Below, in pieces: positions 1 to 9,259 of a stretch of DNA of 64,000 bases. The stretch lies in the NCBI GenBank assembly GCA_963837715.1, contig CAWIOF010000004.1:620001-684000 (forward strand). The letters run 5' to 3'. The notes below the pieces were generated by a model, which worked only from the letters and a program-made list of their open reading frames with translations, did not search any database and was not told where the DNA came from. This DNA comes from JANYLB01 sp963837715. Its GTDB lineage: Bacteria; Actinomycetota; Acidimicrobiia; IMCC26256; JANYLB01. Made by a program: the position numbers and the translations under genes. Numbering within the stretch: position 1 is the first letter of the stretch; every line of letters begins with the position of its first letter.

Positions 1-1551
1 GAGAACGGACTGCGGGCCTGCTGGTCGACCCCGATCCTGGCCTCGACCGACGGGCGGGTGCTCGGGACCTTCGCGGTGTACTGGCGCGAGCCGTGCGAGC
101 CGACGGCCGCCGACCGTGCAGTGGTCGACAACCTCGTCCACCTCGGCGCCATCGCCATCGAGCGCAAGGCATCGGAGACGCAGCTCGAGTTCCAGGCCCA
201 CCACGATCCACTCACCGGGCTCCCCAACCGCGCGCTCTTCCTCGAGTTCCTCACCCTCGCGCTGGCCCGGGCGCGTCGGAAGCGCAACTCGACGGCGGTG
301 CTCTTCCTCGACCTCGACGAGTTCAAGAACTACAACGACAGCCTCGGCCACGACCACGGCGACGAGCTGCTCCGCGCGGTGGGTCAACGGTTGCGCGGTG
401 TCTTGCGACCGGGTGACACGCTGGCCCGGTTCGGTGGCGACGAGTTCACCGTGCTCTGCGAAGATCTCGGCGGTCCCGACGCCAAGCAGCACGCGATCGA
501 GGTCGCCGAGCGTCTCCTCGAGGCGTTGCGGCTCCCGTTCCTGCCCGACGGCGAGGAACGGTTCCTCTCGGCGAGCGTGGGGATCGCACTCGCCGCAGGG
601 AGCCGGGAGCTTCCCGAAGACCTCTTGCGAGACGCCGACGCCGCGATGTACCGGGCGAAGGCACGCGGCAAAGCGCGGTGGGAGATGTTCGACGAGCGCA
701 TGCGGGCCCGGGCGCGGGAGCGACTCGAGACCGAGAGCGCGTTGCACCGCGCGCTGGAGCGCAAGGAGTTCCGACTCTTCTACCAACCGATCGTGTCGAT
801 CACCGAGGCGCGCTACATCGGGGTCGAGGCGCTGATCCGGTGGCAGCATCCTGAACGCGGACTCGTGGGACCCCAGGACTTCGTGTCGTTGGCCGAGGAG
901 ACCGGTCTCATCGTGCCGCTCGGCGCGTGGGTGCTCACCGACGTGTGCCGACAGTACGGAGAATGGCGTAAGGACGCCCGCATCGACCCGAATCTCGTCG
1001 TGGCGGTGAACCTCTCCGCGAAGCAGATCTCGCATCCCGGCATCGTCGAGACGGTCGAAGGTGCGCTGGCCCGTTCGACGCTTCCCGCGGCGAACCTCTG
1101 CCTCGAGATCACCGAGAGCGTGCTGCTCGACGACACCGGGCCGGCGCTGAAGACCCTCACCGAGCTCAAGGAGCTCGGCGTGCGCTTGAGCATGGACGAC
1201 TTCGGGACCGGCTACTCGTCGCTCGGGTACCTGAAGCGGTTCCCGATCGACTCGGTGAAGGTCGACCGCTCGTTCGTCGACGGGCTCGGCAACGATGCCG
1301 AGGACTCCGCCATCGTCGCGGGAGTCGTCAGCCTCGGCCGGGCCCTGGGGCTCACCGTCGTGGGTGAGGGCGTCGAGACAGAGGGTCAGCTCACCGCGCT
1401 CGTCGAGCTCGGCTGCGAGCAGGCCCAGGGCTTCTTCTTCTCACCGCCGCGTCCCGCGAACGACATCGGTGCGCTCCTCGCCGGCGGTGGACCGACGCTG
1501 CGGCTCCCCGGTGCGGCACTCATGCGCCGGGAGCGCCGCCCCGCGTCCTGA
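1..1551 (+). CDS. GAF-GGDEF-EAL cyclic-di-GMP protein, 5' end cut by window
   Basis: Cytoplasmic c-di-GMP turnover protein. The open frame runs in from base 1, so the N-terminus is missing. The first 50 or so residues read as the end of a GAF sensor domain, followed by diguanylate cyclase (GGDEF at about residues 145-149) and an EAL phosphodiesterase domain to the C-terminus. The GGDEF core is intact and an RPGD inhibitory I-site sits five residues before it. The EAL part keeps EALIRW, NLSAKQ, EITES, DDFGTGYSSL and the KVDRSFV lysine, so both activities look possible. Net activity in vivo cannot be read from sequence. The stop codon TGA lies inside the first copy of the family 1 repeat. Confidence 0.93.
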   Translation, partial: ENGLRACWSTPILASTDGRVLGTFAVYWREPCEPTAADRAVVDNLVHLGAIAIERKASETQLEFQAHHDPLTGLPNRALFLEFLTLALARARRKRNSTAVLFLDLDEFKNYNDSLGHDHGDELLRAVGQRLRGVLRPGDTLARFGGDEFTVLCEDLGGPDAKQHAIEVAERLLEALRLPFLPDGEERFLSASVGIALAAGSRELPEDLLRDADAAMYRAKARGKARWEMFDERMRARARERLETESALHRALERKEFRLFYQPIVSITEARYIGVEALIRWQHPERGLVGPQDFVSLAEETGLIVPLGAWVLTDVCRQYGEWRKDARIDPNLVVAVNLSAKQISHPGIVETVEGALARSTLPAANLCLEITESVLLDDTGPALKTLTELKELGVRLSMDDFGTGYSSLGYLKRFPIDSVKVDRSFVDGLGNDAEDSAIVAGVVSLGRALGLTVVGEGVETEGQLTALVELGCEQAQGFFFSPPRPANDIGALLAGGGPTLRLPGAALMRRERRPAS

Positions 1552-1718
1552 TGGTCGAATCCGCTGCGCCGGCTCGATCGCCCACCCGGTGACGCACCAT
1601 GCGTCGTGTCCGCCGGCTCCGCTCCTTCTCGTCCTGATGGTCGAATCCGCTGCGCCGGCTCGATCGCCCACCCGGTGACGCACCATGCGTCGTGTCCGCC
1701 GGCTCCGCTCCTTCTCGT
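1547..1718 (+). repeat. Family 1 repeat, perfect 86-bp tandem duplication
   Basis: Two identical 86-bp units (1547-1632 and 1633-1718), with the start of a third at 1719. Each begins CCTGATGGTCGAATCCGC and ends near GGCTCCGCTCCTTCTCGT. The head contains the TGA stop of the GGDEF-EAL gene. Related copies, more diverged in the middle than at the two arms, recur up to 25.3 kb. Confidence 0.95.
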
Positions 1719-1753
1719 CCTGACGGGTCGAACTGGGACGTAGTCTCACCTCC

Positions 1754-2539
1754 GTGGACGAACCGAATGCCTCGCACGCCCCCAACGCCTCCGACATGCT
1801 GCGGTGGGCGGAGACCCTGTCGGGCATCGCCCGGACCGGGCTCGGGTTCACCGAGAGCCTCTACGAACGTGAACGGTTCGAAGAGGTGCTGCGCGTCGCG
1901 AGCGACATCCGTGCCGCGGCGATCGACGAGGTCGAAGCCGACGTGCTCTACGAGGAGTGGCTCGACACCGTCGGCGAGGGCGTCGGCGGGTACATCACGC
2001 CGAGGTGCGCGGTTGCGGCGGTCGTCGGCAACGACGCCGGCGAGATCCTGCTCACCCAGCGGGCCGACTCGGGCGTGTGGCTCTACCCCGTCGGGTGGGC
2101 CGACGTCGGCTACTCGCCGTCGGAGGTCGCGATCAAGGAGGTGGAGGAAGAGACCGGCATCGAGGTCGAACCCGTCTCGTTGATCGGCGTCTTCGACGGG
2201 CTGCGGCTCGGCTTCGCTCGGATGCCGCTCTACTCGCTCGTGTTCCACTGTCGCATGACCGGAGGCGAGCTCCGGGGCCACCCGCTCGAGACCCGACAGG
2301 TCGGATTCTTCTCCCGCGACGCGCTCCCGTGGCCACTCGCCGGCGCCGACCGTTGGGTCGACCTCGCGTTCGCCGCGATCGACGGCGACGTCCGCCCGGC
2401 CGACTTCGACCCGCCGCGCACTCCGCCGTGGCGCGAAGGCGCCATCCTGACGGTCGAATCCGCTGCGCCGGCTCGACCGCTCACCCGGGCGCGGCCCGCG
2501 GTCCTTGCCCGCCGGCTCCGCTCCTTCTCCTGTTCCTGA
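1754..2539 (+). CDS. NUDIX hydrolase with N-terminal helical domain
   Basis: Hydrolyses a nucleoside-diphosphate-linked substrate; the exact one is unknown. Residues 1-70 form the helical extension seen in YjhB-like NUDIX proteins, followed by the catalytic domain. The NUDIX box reads GWADVGYSPSEVAIKE then VEEETGI; the Tyr in the first Glu position is common in this subfamily. GTG start. The family-like part ends near residue 230. The last 30 or so residues (from about 2446) are translated from a family 1 repeat that was placed before the original stop, so the native C-terminus has probably been replaced. Confidence 0.88.
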   Translation: MDEPNASHAPNASDMLRWAETLSGIARTGLGFTESLYERERFEEVLRVASDIRAAAIDEVEADVLYEEWLDTVGEGVGGYITPRCAVAAVVGNDAGEILLTQRADSGVWLYPVGWADVGYSPSEVAIKEVEEETGIEVEPVSLIGVFDGLRLGFARMPLYSLVFHCRMTGGELRGHPLETRQVGFFSRDALPWPLAGADRWVDLAFAAIDGDVRPADFDPPRTPPWREGAILTVESAAPARPLTRARPAVLARRLRSFSCS

Positions 2540-2588
2540 CGGTCGAATCCGCTGCGCCGGCTCCGCTCCTTCTCCTGTTCCTGGCGGT
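2446..2588 (+). repeat. Family 1 repeat, one full and one shortened copy
   Basis: Copy at 2446-2534 with a diverged centre, then a 45-bp copy (2535-2579) in which the two arms are joined directly, then a third head at 2580. It codes the tail and stop of the NUDIX gene and abuts the stop of the opposing gene at 2589. Confidence 0.9.
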
Positions 2589-3077
2589 CTAGCCGGAGAG
2601 CTGGTCGGCGAGCAGGTCCACGATCGAGACCTGACCCTTCGCCTGCTCCCACTGGTCACCGACCATCCGGTGGTCGACGAGGCCGCACAGGTCGGGCGCG
2701 CGATCGAGCACCGGGAGCGCTCGCGCGGCGAGGTTCGCGGGCTCGAGATCGGTTCCGAACGCGACGAAGCACTCGAGTCCGTCCCAGAGACCCGCGAGCG
2801 CGCGTGTCTCGTCGCCGAGCACCAGTGCATCCGCAGTCGTGCCGGTCGACAGCTGTGCGACGACCTGCTCCCAGAGGTCGTAGTGCGACAGACCCTTGGG
2901 CTGGGTGAACCCGCCGACCGGGTGGAGCCGCCACTCGAGGGTCAGGTCGCCGTCTTCGACGAGCCAGGTCTGCGACCCGTTGACGTAGCTGTCGACCGGG
3001 AGTCCGAGGTGGCCGTCGAGCGCGACGACGAGGTCGGGCGTGACCCACCACAACGCGCTCGCGACCCGCTCCGCCAT
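2589..3077 (-). CDS. Hypothetical protein, 162 aa
   Basis: Not recognised. About 162 residues, soluble, acidic, with no signal peptide or membrane segment. It starts MAERVASALWWVTPD and contains many Trp, Leu and Asp residues. An ATG at 3077 is the best internal start; the frame is open further upstream but would then overlap the divergent lipoprotein gene. Its stop lies at the edge of the repeat block, so its 3' end may also have been touched by repeat insertion. Function unknown. Confidence 0.6.
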   Translation of the reverse strand: MAERVASALWWVTPDLVVALDGHLGLPVDSYVNGSQTWLVEDGDLTLEWRLHPVGGFTQPKGLSHYDLWEQVVAQLSTGTTADALVLGDETRALAGLWDGLECFVAFGTDLEPANLAARALPVLDRAPDLCGLVDHRMVGDQWEQAKGQVSIVDLLADQLSG

Positions 3078-3135
3078 CTCCGACAGCGTAGGGGCCTCCG
3101 TCCTCGGGCTGATCCCTCGGCTACCTTCGGCACCC

Positions 3136-3600
3136 GTGCGCACGCGGACTCCCTGGCTGTCGGTTGGCGTCGTGTTGTTCACGATGGTGGCGGTCGCGTG
3201 CTCGGGCGGCGGCTCGAGCAGCCTCACCAAGGCGGAAGTCGTGAGACAGGCGAACGCGATCTGCCGGACGTCGAATCGGGCGATCGCGGGCATGTACCGG
3301 CCCGATCCCGACGACACCGCGGCCGCGGCCGTCGCGCTCGAGAAGGTCACCGCGCGGCAACGCAAGACCTTGCGGCAGTTGCGGGCGCTCGTGCCCCCGG
3401 CCGACGACGCGAGCGACTTCGGCCGCTGGCTCACCCAGATCGAGCTCGCGCTCGACCGCGCCGACGTGTCCAGCAGGGCGATCGCCGCAGGCGACGTGGT
3501 GACTGCCGACGAGGCGAACCGGCGTGGGGAGCAGATCCGTACCGATGCCGATCGCTTCGCCACCGGCTACGGCATGACCCGCTGCGCCCAGCACGAGTAG
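3136..3600 (+). CDS. Small secreted lipoprotein, unknown function
   Basis: About 154 residues from a GTG at 3136. The N-terminus (VRTRTPWLSVGVVLF) is a basic then hydrophobic signal ending in AVACSG, a plausible lipobox with the modified Cys near residue 21. The mature part is helical and charged, with Cys in AICRTS and MTRCAQHE that could pair. Similar short helical actinobacterial lipoproteins have no assigned role. It lies 62 bp upstream of the WS/DGAT gene. The frame is open upstream, but the GTG gives the coherent signal peptide. Confidence 0.75.
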   Translation: MRTRTPWLSVGVVLFTMVAVACSGGGSSSLTKAEVVRQANAICRTSNRAIAGMYRPDPDDTAAAAVALEKVTARQRKTLRQLRALVPPADDASDFGRWLTQIELALDRADVSSRAIAAGDVVTADEANRRGEQIRTDADRFATGYGMTRCAQHE

Positions 3601-3662
3601 CGCGCCCACCCTCCACCGGGCGTGCCCTGGCCCGGCCGTCGCCGCGCCCCTACCATCGGACC

Positions 3663-5165
3663 GTGGGGACCTACGACCGACTCGGTGCGCTCGACGCGAG
3701 CTTCCTCCACCTCGAGCGGCTCGAGACACCGATGCACGTCGGTGCCGTGAGCGTCTTCGAGGGCGATTCGTTCTTCGACGCCACCGGTCGGTTCCGACTC
3801 GCCGACGCACGGGCGCTGGTCGACTCCCGGCTGCACCTCATCCCCCGGTTCCGCCGCCGGCTCATGGACGTGCCACTGGGTCAGGGTCGACCCATCTGGG
3901 TCGACGACGACCGCTTCGACATCTCGTACCACGTGCGTCTCACCGCGTTGCCGAACCCGGGGTCTCGCGAACAGCTCCTCACGCTCTGCTCGCGGATCCA
4001 GAGCGGTCTGCTCGACCGGACCCGGCCGTTGTGGGAGCTGTGGTTCGTCGAGGGCCTCGCGGGCGGTCACGTCGGACTCATCCAGAAGACCCACCACGCG
4101 TTGGTCGACGGGGTGTCGGGTGTCGACGTCGCCACCGTGCTCTTCGATCTCACGCCCGAACCGACCCCGGTCGACACACCCGAGTGGGTTCCCGCGCCGC
4201 CGCCCGCTTCGGCGTGCCTCCTCTCCGATTCGCTGCTCGAGCGAGCGACGCAACCAGCCGAGATGGCCCGCAGCGCGCGTGCCGCGGTGCGCGGCCCCCG
4301 TCGCGCCGCAGCCAGCGCGACGCGCATCGTCCGGTCGATGCAGTCGATGGTCGACCGTCAGATGGTCGCGCCGCGCACGTCGCTCAACGCCCCGGTCGGA
4401 CGGAACCGCCGGTTCGAGACGGTGAAGGTGTCGCTCGACGGCGTCAAGCGTGTCCGCAAGGCGCTCGGTGGCACTGTGAACGACGTCGTGCTCGCGGGCG
4501 TGGCCGGTGGGCTGCGCACGCTGCTCGAGTCCCGCGGCGAGTCCGTCGACGGCCTCACGCTGAAGGCGCTGTGCCCGGTTTCTGTGCGCGACGAGCACGA
4601 GCACCTGGCGTTGGGGAATCGGGTCTCGGCCATGTTCGTGTCGCTCCCGGTCGGCGAATCCGATGCCGCAGTTCGTCTCGACGGGATCCGCCTCACCACC
4701 GAACACCTCAAGGAACGGGAACAGGCCGTCGGGGCGGCGTTCCTCGTCGACCTCACCGAGTACGCGGCTCCGACCCTGCTCGGCCTCGCGGCGCGGGCCG
4801 CGCACCGTCAGCCGTTCTTCAACCTCATCGTGACGAACGTGCCGGGTCCCCAGGTGCCGCTCTACTGCATGGGTGGCCGCTTGCTCGAGGCGTACCCAGT
4901 CGTCCCGTTGTCGAAGAACACGTCGGTCGTCGTCGGGATCCTGTCGTACTGCGGACAGCTCCACTTCGGGCTGTTCGCCGACCGCGACGCGGCTCCCGAC
5001 CTCTCCGTGTTCGCGGCGGCGATCGAAGAAGCATTCGCCGAGCTCGAGAAGCTGGCCGACGAAGCAACCGATGCAGCAGCACCGACGCCAGCATCAACGA
5101 CGCCCGCATCAACGACGCCCGCATCAACGACGCCCGCATCAACGACGCTGGAAGGTGGTTCGTGA
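3663..5165 (+). CDS. WS/DGAT wax ester synthase/diacylglycerol O-acyltransferase
   Basis: Transfers acyl groups from acyl-CoA to diacylglycerol or fatty alcohol, making storage triacylglycerol or wax ester, usually at the inner membrane face. About 500 residues, normal for the family. It opens with the typical LGALDASFLHLE segment. The catalytic motif HHALVDG is at residues 144-150, and NDVVLAGVAGGLR and NVPGPQVPLYCMGG match conserved later motifs. GTG start. The last 20 residues come from a 15-bp tandem repeat giving PASTT units. Its TGA overlaps the GTG of the amidase gene, implying coupled translation. Substrate choice cannot be told from sequence. Confidence 0.92.
   Translation: MGTYDRLGALDASFLHLERLETPMHVGAVSVFEGDSFFDATGRFRLADARALVDSRLHLIPRFRRRLMDVPLGQGRPIWVDDDRFDISYHVRLTALPNPGSREQLLTLCSRIQSGLLDRTRPLWELWFVEGLAGGHVGLIQKTHHALVDGVSGVDVATVLFDLTPEPTPVDTPEWVPAPPPASACLLSDSLLERATQPAEMARSARAAVRGPRRAAASATRIVRSMQSMVDRQMVAPRTSLNAPVGRNRRFETVKVSLDGVKRVRKALGGTVNDVVLAGVAGGLRTLLESRGESVDGLTLKALCPVSVRDEHEHLALGNRVSAMFVSLPVGESDAAVRLDGIRLTTEHLKEREQAVGAAFLVDLTEYAAPTLLGLAARAAHRQPFFNLIVTNVPGPQVPLYCMGGRLLEAYPVVPLSKNTSVVVGILSYCGQLHFGLFADRDAAPDLSVFAAAIEEAFAELEKLADEATDAAAPTPASTTPASTTPASTTPASTTLEGGS
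5091..5150 (+). repeat. 15-bp tandem repeat, four copies, in coding sequence
   Basis: Four head-to-tail copies of gcatcaacgacgccc (the last differs in its final two bases) encode a PASTT pentapeptide repeat at the C-terminus of the WS/DGAT protein. The length is a multiple of three, so copy-number change would keep the frame. Confidence 0.95.
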
Positions 5166-6577
5166 CCGAGCTCTGGGAACGCGACGCGTGGGAGCTCGCC
5201 GACGACGTCCGATCGGGCGCCGTGTCGGCTGTGGAACTGCTCGACGTGCACCTCGCACGCATCGAAGCCCTCGACCCGGAGCTCAACGCGATCGCGTTCC
5301 TCGACGCCGAAGGGGCCCGCGTGCGCGCGGCGGAGGTCGACCGCGAAGTCGCCGCAGGTGAAGACCCGGGACCGTTCGCCGGAGTGCCCCTCGGCGTGAA
5401 GGAGCTCGCACAGGTCGAGGGCATGCCCGACACCCATGCGTCGCAGCTCTACCGGGACAAGATCGCCGCGCACGACTGCACCGAGGTGGCCCGGCTCCGC
5501 GCCGCGGGTGCCGTGATCGTGGGCCTCACCACCGCGCCCGAGTTCGGGATCCCGAGCTTCACCAACTCGCCCCTGCACGGCGTCACCCGGAACCCGTGGA
5601 ACACCGACCGAACGCCCGGGGGTTCGTCGGGCGGCTCGGCCGCCGCGGTGTCGTCGGGGATGTTCCCCTTCTGCACGGGCAGCGACGGCGGCGGTTCGAT
5701 CCGCATCCCGTCGTCGTACACCGGCCTGCCCGGATTCAAGACGACGTTCGGCACCATCGGCGACGGGCCCGACGACGCCTTCGACGCCGGCCTCACGTCG
5801 GTCAGCGGACCGATGGTGCGATCCGTGCGCGACGCTGCCCGCTACATCGACGTGACCGCAGGCCCGACACTCACCGACCCGACCTCGTTGCCGAAGCCCC
5901 GGCCCTACGAGCCGATCGTCACCTCGGGCGATCCCGCGGCGCGGTTGCGCGGCAAGCGGGTCGCGTGGTCGTCGACGCTCGGGTACGGGGTCGTCGACCC
6001 CGAGGTCGAGCAGGTCGTGCGCGAAGCGGCCGACGTGTTGATCGAAGCGTCGGGGATGCAGCTCGTCGACGTCGACGTCGTGCTGCCGAAGCCGGGGCGA
6101 TCGTGGGGACTGCTGAGTGCGCCGAACCTGGCCGCGTGGCACTCCGAGAACGCGCAAGGACACGAAGACGAGCTCGATCTCCTGTTGCGAATCTCGGTCG
6201 AGGGCCTGCCCAACCTGCGGGCCCGGCATCTGGGGTCGGCGATCCGCCGCCGCCACGAGCTGCTCCTCGCCACCGCCGACGCGTTCTCCCAGGTCGACGT
6301 CCTGCTCACGCCGACCACGGCCACCACCGCCTTCGCGGCCGAGGGCGTGCTCTCGGGAGAGGTCGACGGCACGGAGGTCGACCTGATGATCCTCTCGGCC
6401 GCGTTCACCGCGCCGTTCAACATGACCGGCCAACCCGGGTTCAGCATCCCCGCCGGACTCGTGGGCGGGATGCCGGTCGGACTCCAGGCCGTCGCCCGCC
6501 GGCTCGAGGACGACCTCACCGTCGCCTGCGCCGCCGTCCTCGAGCAGGCCCGCCCCTGGCCCAAGTTCGCGCCGTAA
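5162..6577 (+). CDS. Amidase, amidase-signature family
   Basis: Hydrolyses a carboxylic amide; substrate unknown. About 471 residues. The Ser-cisSer-Lys triad is visible: Lys80 in PLGVKE, Ser155 in GGSSGGS and nucleophile Ser179 in GSDGGGSIRIPS. The gene starts at a GTG overlapping the stop of the WS/DGAT gene (GTGA). GatA-like sequences share this signature, but there is no gatB or gatC nearby, so a stand-alone amidase is more likely. No signal peptide. Confidence 0.92.
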   Translation: MTELWERDAWELADDVRSGAVSAVELLDVHLARIEALDPELNAIAFLDAEGARVRAAEVDREVAAGEDPGPFAGVPLGVKELAQVEGMPDTHASQLYRDKIAAHDCTEVARLRAAGAVIVGLTTAPEFGIPSFTNSPLHGVTRNPWNTDRTPGGSSGGSAAAVSSGMFPFCTGSDGGGSIRIPSSYTGLPGFKTTFGTIGDGPDDAFDAGLTSVSGPMVRSVRDAARYIDVTAGPTLTDPTSLPKPRPYEPIVTSGDPAARLRGKRVAWSSTLGYGVVDPEVEQVVREAADVLIEASGMQLVDVDVVLPKPGRSWGLLSAPNLAAWHSENAQGHEDELDLLLRISVEGLPNLRARHLGSAIRRRHELLLATADAFSQVDVLLTPTTATTAFAAEGVLSGEVDGTEVDLMILSAAFTAPFNMTGQPGFSIPAGLVGGMPVGLQAVARRLEDDLTVACAAVLEQARPWPKFAP

Positions 6578-6702
6578 TCCCGCTCTTGCGACTTCGTCGC
6601 AGGCCGCTCGGGCCCCGCTCGCCGAATCGGATGCAGTCATGGTCGGTCCGACGGCTCGCTTCGGCCGAGTGGGACTCCAGGATGGTCCGGTAGGCTCGGG
6701 GC

Positions 6703-7896
6703 GTGACCGACGTGGTGCGTCGGCCGGGCGACCCGTCTGAGGCGCCCAGGCCCCGACCCAAGAAGCAGGAACAGGAAGCGGCCTCCGAGGAGGTCACCGA
6801 AGTCGCGCCCGGTGTGCTGCGCATGCAGCTGCCGATCTGGATGCCCGGGCTCGGTCACGTGAACATGTACGGCCTCGTCGACGACGACGGCCTCGCCGTG
6901 GTCGACCCCGGACTCCCGGGCCCGAAGTCGTGGAAGGCGCTCAAGACGCGCCTCGCGACGGCCGGCTTCGGGCTCAAGGACATCCACACCGTGATCGTCA
7001 CGCATTCACACCCCGACCACTTCGGTGGCGCGGGGCGCATCAAGCACGAGGCCGGCGCCGAGCTGATCACCCACAAAGCGTTCACCACCTGGTCGCTCGA
7101 CCAGAAGGGCGCGACGATGTCGACGCTCGACGCCGAGCGGCTGGAGCAGGAAGCGATCGACGAAGCGGCCCGCTACACCGGGCCCTCGTTCGAAGAGCTC
7201 CCCGCGCTCGCGACCGACACCGACGAGTTCACGGTCGAAGACCAGCGACAGTCGGTTCCGTGGGGCGGCACCACGCCGTGGGGTGGGAGCACGCACCCGA
7301 TGCCGCCGCTCAAGCGACGCGTGATGATCCGCGCCATGCGGCTCGTCTACAAGCCACCGGAACCGACGCGCAGGGTGCGCCACGGCTCGACGATCCGGCT
7401 CGCGGGGCGCGACTGGTTCGCGGTGCACACCCCGGGACACACGCTCGACCACCTGTGCCTCTACGACCCCGAGCAGGGGATCCTGCTCTCGGGTGACCAC
7501 GTGCTGCCGACGATCACCCCGCACATCGCGGGATCGGCCAACGGAGACGCGCTGCACTCGTACCTCGCCACCCTCGATCTCGTGGCCCAGCTCGACGGCG
7601 TGCAGATCGGTCTCCCCGCCCACGGGCATCCCTTCGCCGACGTCCCCGGCCGGGTCGACGCGATCAAGGAACATCACGCGGAACGCACCGAGACCTTGCG
7701 CGACGTCTCCGTCGCGATCGGGCCTGCCGGTGTGGTCGAGCTGTCCCACGAGCTGTTCCCCGAGCGGCACTGGGGCGTGATGGCCGAGAGCGAGACGTTC
7801 GCCCACGTCGAGCATCTCGCCCGTTCCGGCCAGATCGAACGCTGGCGCGAGGGTGACCGGTTGGTCTACCGGGCCGCGCCGCGAACCGGGGCCTGA
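6703..7896 (+). CDS. Metallo-beta-lactamase fold hydrolase
   Basis: Zinc-dependent hydrolase, 397 residues from a GTG. The N-terminal 30 residues are charged and probably disordered. The HSHPDH zinc motif is at residues 101-106, followed by HTPGHTLDHL, LLSGDH and a last zinc His in GLPAHGHP. A C-terminal helical part of about 100 residues resembles the winged-helix-like tail of LACTB2-type members. It precedes the M20 peptidase by 21 bp and is probably co-transcribed. Substrate not predictable (thioester, lactone or RNA are all possible). Confidence 0.88.
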   Translation: MTDVVRRPGDPSEAPRPRPKKQEQEAASEEVTEVAPGVLRMQLPIWMPGLGHVNMYGLVDDDGLAVVDPGLPGPKSWKALKTRLATAGFGLKDIHTVIVTHSHPDHFGGAGRIKHEAGAELITHKAFTTWSLDQKGATMSTLDAERLEQEAIDEAARYTGPSFEELPALATDTDEFTVEDQRQSVPWGGTTPWGGSTHPMPPLKRRVMIRAMRLVYKPPEPTRRVRHGSTIRLAGRDWFAVHTPGHTLDHLCLYDPEQGILLSGDHVLPTITPHIAGSANGDALHSYLATLDLVAQLDGVQIGLPAHGHPFADVPGRVDAIKEHHAERTETLRDVSVAIGPAGVVELSHELFPERHWGVMAESETFAHVEHLARSGQIERWREGDRLVYRAAPRTGA

Positions 7897-7917
7897 ACCG
7901 CGCGGTAGCTTGCGGAG

Positions 7918-9258
7918 GTGGCAGACGAGCAGACCGCGCTGACCGACGAGGTCACCGACCTCCTCCAGCACCTCATCCGCAACGAGTGTGTGAACGACGG
8001 CACGCCGCAGTCGGGCCACGAGGCCCGCAGCGTCGACACCCTCTCGCAGTACCTGGGCTCGACCGGCCTCGACATGGAGCTCTACGAACCGCAGGCCGGC
8101 CGCAAGAGCCTGCTGGCGCGCATCGAGGGTTCCGATCCCGATGCCCCCACGCTCATGATCATGGGCCACACCGACGTCGTGCCGGTCAACACCGAGGGCT
8201 GGAGCCGCGACCCGTTCGCGGGCGAGGTGTCCGACGGCCAGGTGTGGGGTCGGGGCGCGGTCGACATGCTGAACCTCACGAGCTCGATGGCCGTCGCGTT
8301 CAAGCATCTGGCCGACAGCGGGTTCACGCCGAAGGGCACGCTCATCTACCTCGCGGTCGCCGACGAAGAAGCGCTCGGTACCTACGGCGCGAGCTGGCTC
8401 ACGGAGCACGAGCTCGAACACGTGAAGGCCGACTACGTGCTCACCGAGTCGGGCGGGTTCCAGATGCCGAGCCCCGGTGGCCCACGCCTCCCCGTGATGG
8501 TGGAGGAGAAGGGCACCTACTGGTCGAAGCTCACGGTGCACGGCACACCCGGCCACGGGTCGCAGCCGTTCCGCACCGACAACGCGCTCGTGACCGCCTC
8601 GGAGGTCGTGCGCCGCATCGCGAACTACAAGCCGCCGCCGCAGCTCGCCGGTACCTGGACCGCGTTCGTCGAGGGCATGCACTTCCCCGACGAGCTCGCG
8701 CGGGGTCTGCTCGACCCCGACGGGTTCGACGAGTTCCTCGAGACGTTGCCTGTCGGGTTCTCGCGGCTCGCCCACGCGTGCACGCACACCACCTTCTCGC
8801 CGAACGTCGCCCACGGCGGTACGAAGACGAACGTCATCCCCGACACCGTCGAGCTCGAAGTCGACATTCGCACGCTGCCGGGCCAGGCGGGCGACGCGGC
8901 GCGGGCGATGGTCGTCGATGCGATCGGCGATCTCAACGACCGCGTCGACATCTGGTCGAACGACGACCCGTCGACGAAGAGCGACATCGACACCCCGTTG
9001 TGGGACGCGATGTCACGGGTCACCGGCAGGCTGTGTGAGGGTTCGGCGCTGGTCCCGTTCATGATGGTCGGCGGCACCGACAACCGCTACTTCCGGCGGG
9101 CGGGCTCGGTCGGCTACGGCTTCGGGTTGTTCAGTGAGAAGCTCGCGTTCGAGGACTACGCGTCGATGTTCCACGGCAACGACGAGCGCGTCGACCAGGA
9201 CTCCCTCCGTCTCTCCACCGAGCTCTGGCTCGCCCTCGCCCACGACTTCCTGGAGTAG
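7918..9258 (+). CDS. M20-family metallopeptidase
   Basis: Di-zinc peptidase/deacylase of the M20 family (ArgE/DapE/CPG2 type), 446 residues, cytoplasmic. Metal ligands are visible in GHTDVVPV, GRGAVDM, ADEEALG with the catalytic Glu, and a late MVGGTDNRYFR segment. The lid domain holds the HGTPGHGSQPF dimerisation motif. GTG start with GGAGG directly in front. DapE or a general dipeptidase both fit; the neighbours do not decide. Confidence 0.92.
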   Translation: MADEQTALTDEVTDLLQHLIRNECVNDGTPQSGHEARSVDTLSQYLGSTGLDMELYEPQAGRKSLLARIEGSDPDAPTLMIMGHTDVVPVNTEGWSRDPFAGEVSDGQVWGRGAVDMLNLTSSMAVAFKHLADSGFTPKGTLIYLAVADEEALGTYGASWLTEHELEHVKADYVLTESGGFQMPSPGGPRLPVMVEEKGTYWSKLTVHGTPGHGSQPFRTDNALVTASEVVRRIANYKPPPQLAGTWTAFVEGMHFPDELARGLLDPDGFDEFLETLPVGFSRLAHACTHTTFSPNVAHGGTKTNVIPDTVELEVDIRTLPGQAGDAARAMVVDAIGDLNDRVDIWSNDDPSTKSDIDTPLWDAMSRVTGRLCEGSALVPFMMVGGTDNRYFRRAGSVGYGFGLFSEKLAFEDYASMFHGNDERVDQDSLRLSTELWLALAHDFLE

Positions 9259-9259
9259 G

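Noticed and set aside
1547..1718. Family 1 repeats as a CRISPR array
   Set aside because: Only two direct units with no spacers, dispersed in both orientations, and no cas genes.
2505..3662. Open plus-strand extension of the WS/DGAT frame back to 2505
   Set aside because: It runs through the repeat and opposite another gene, is Arg/Asp-rich noise, and WS/DGAT family similarity begins only at GTG 3663.
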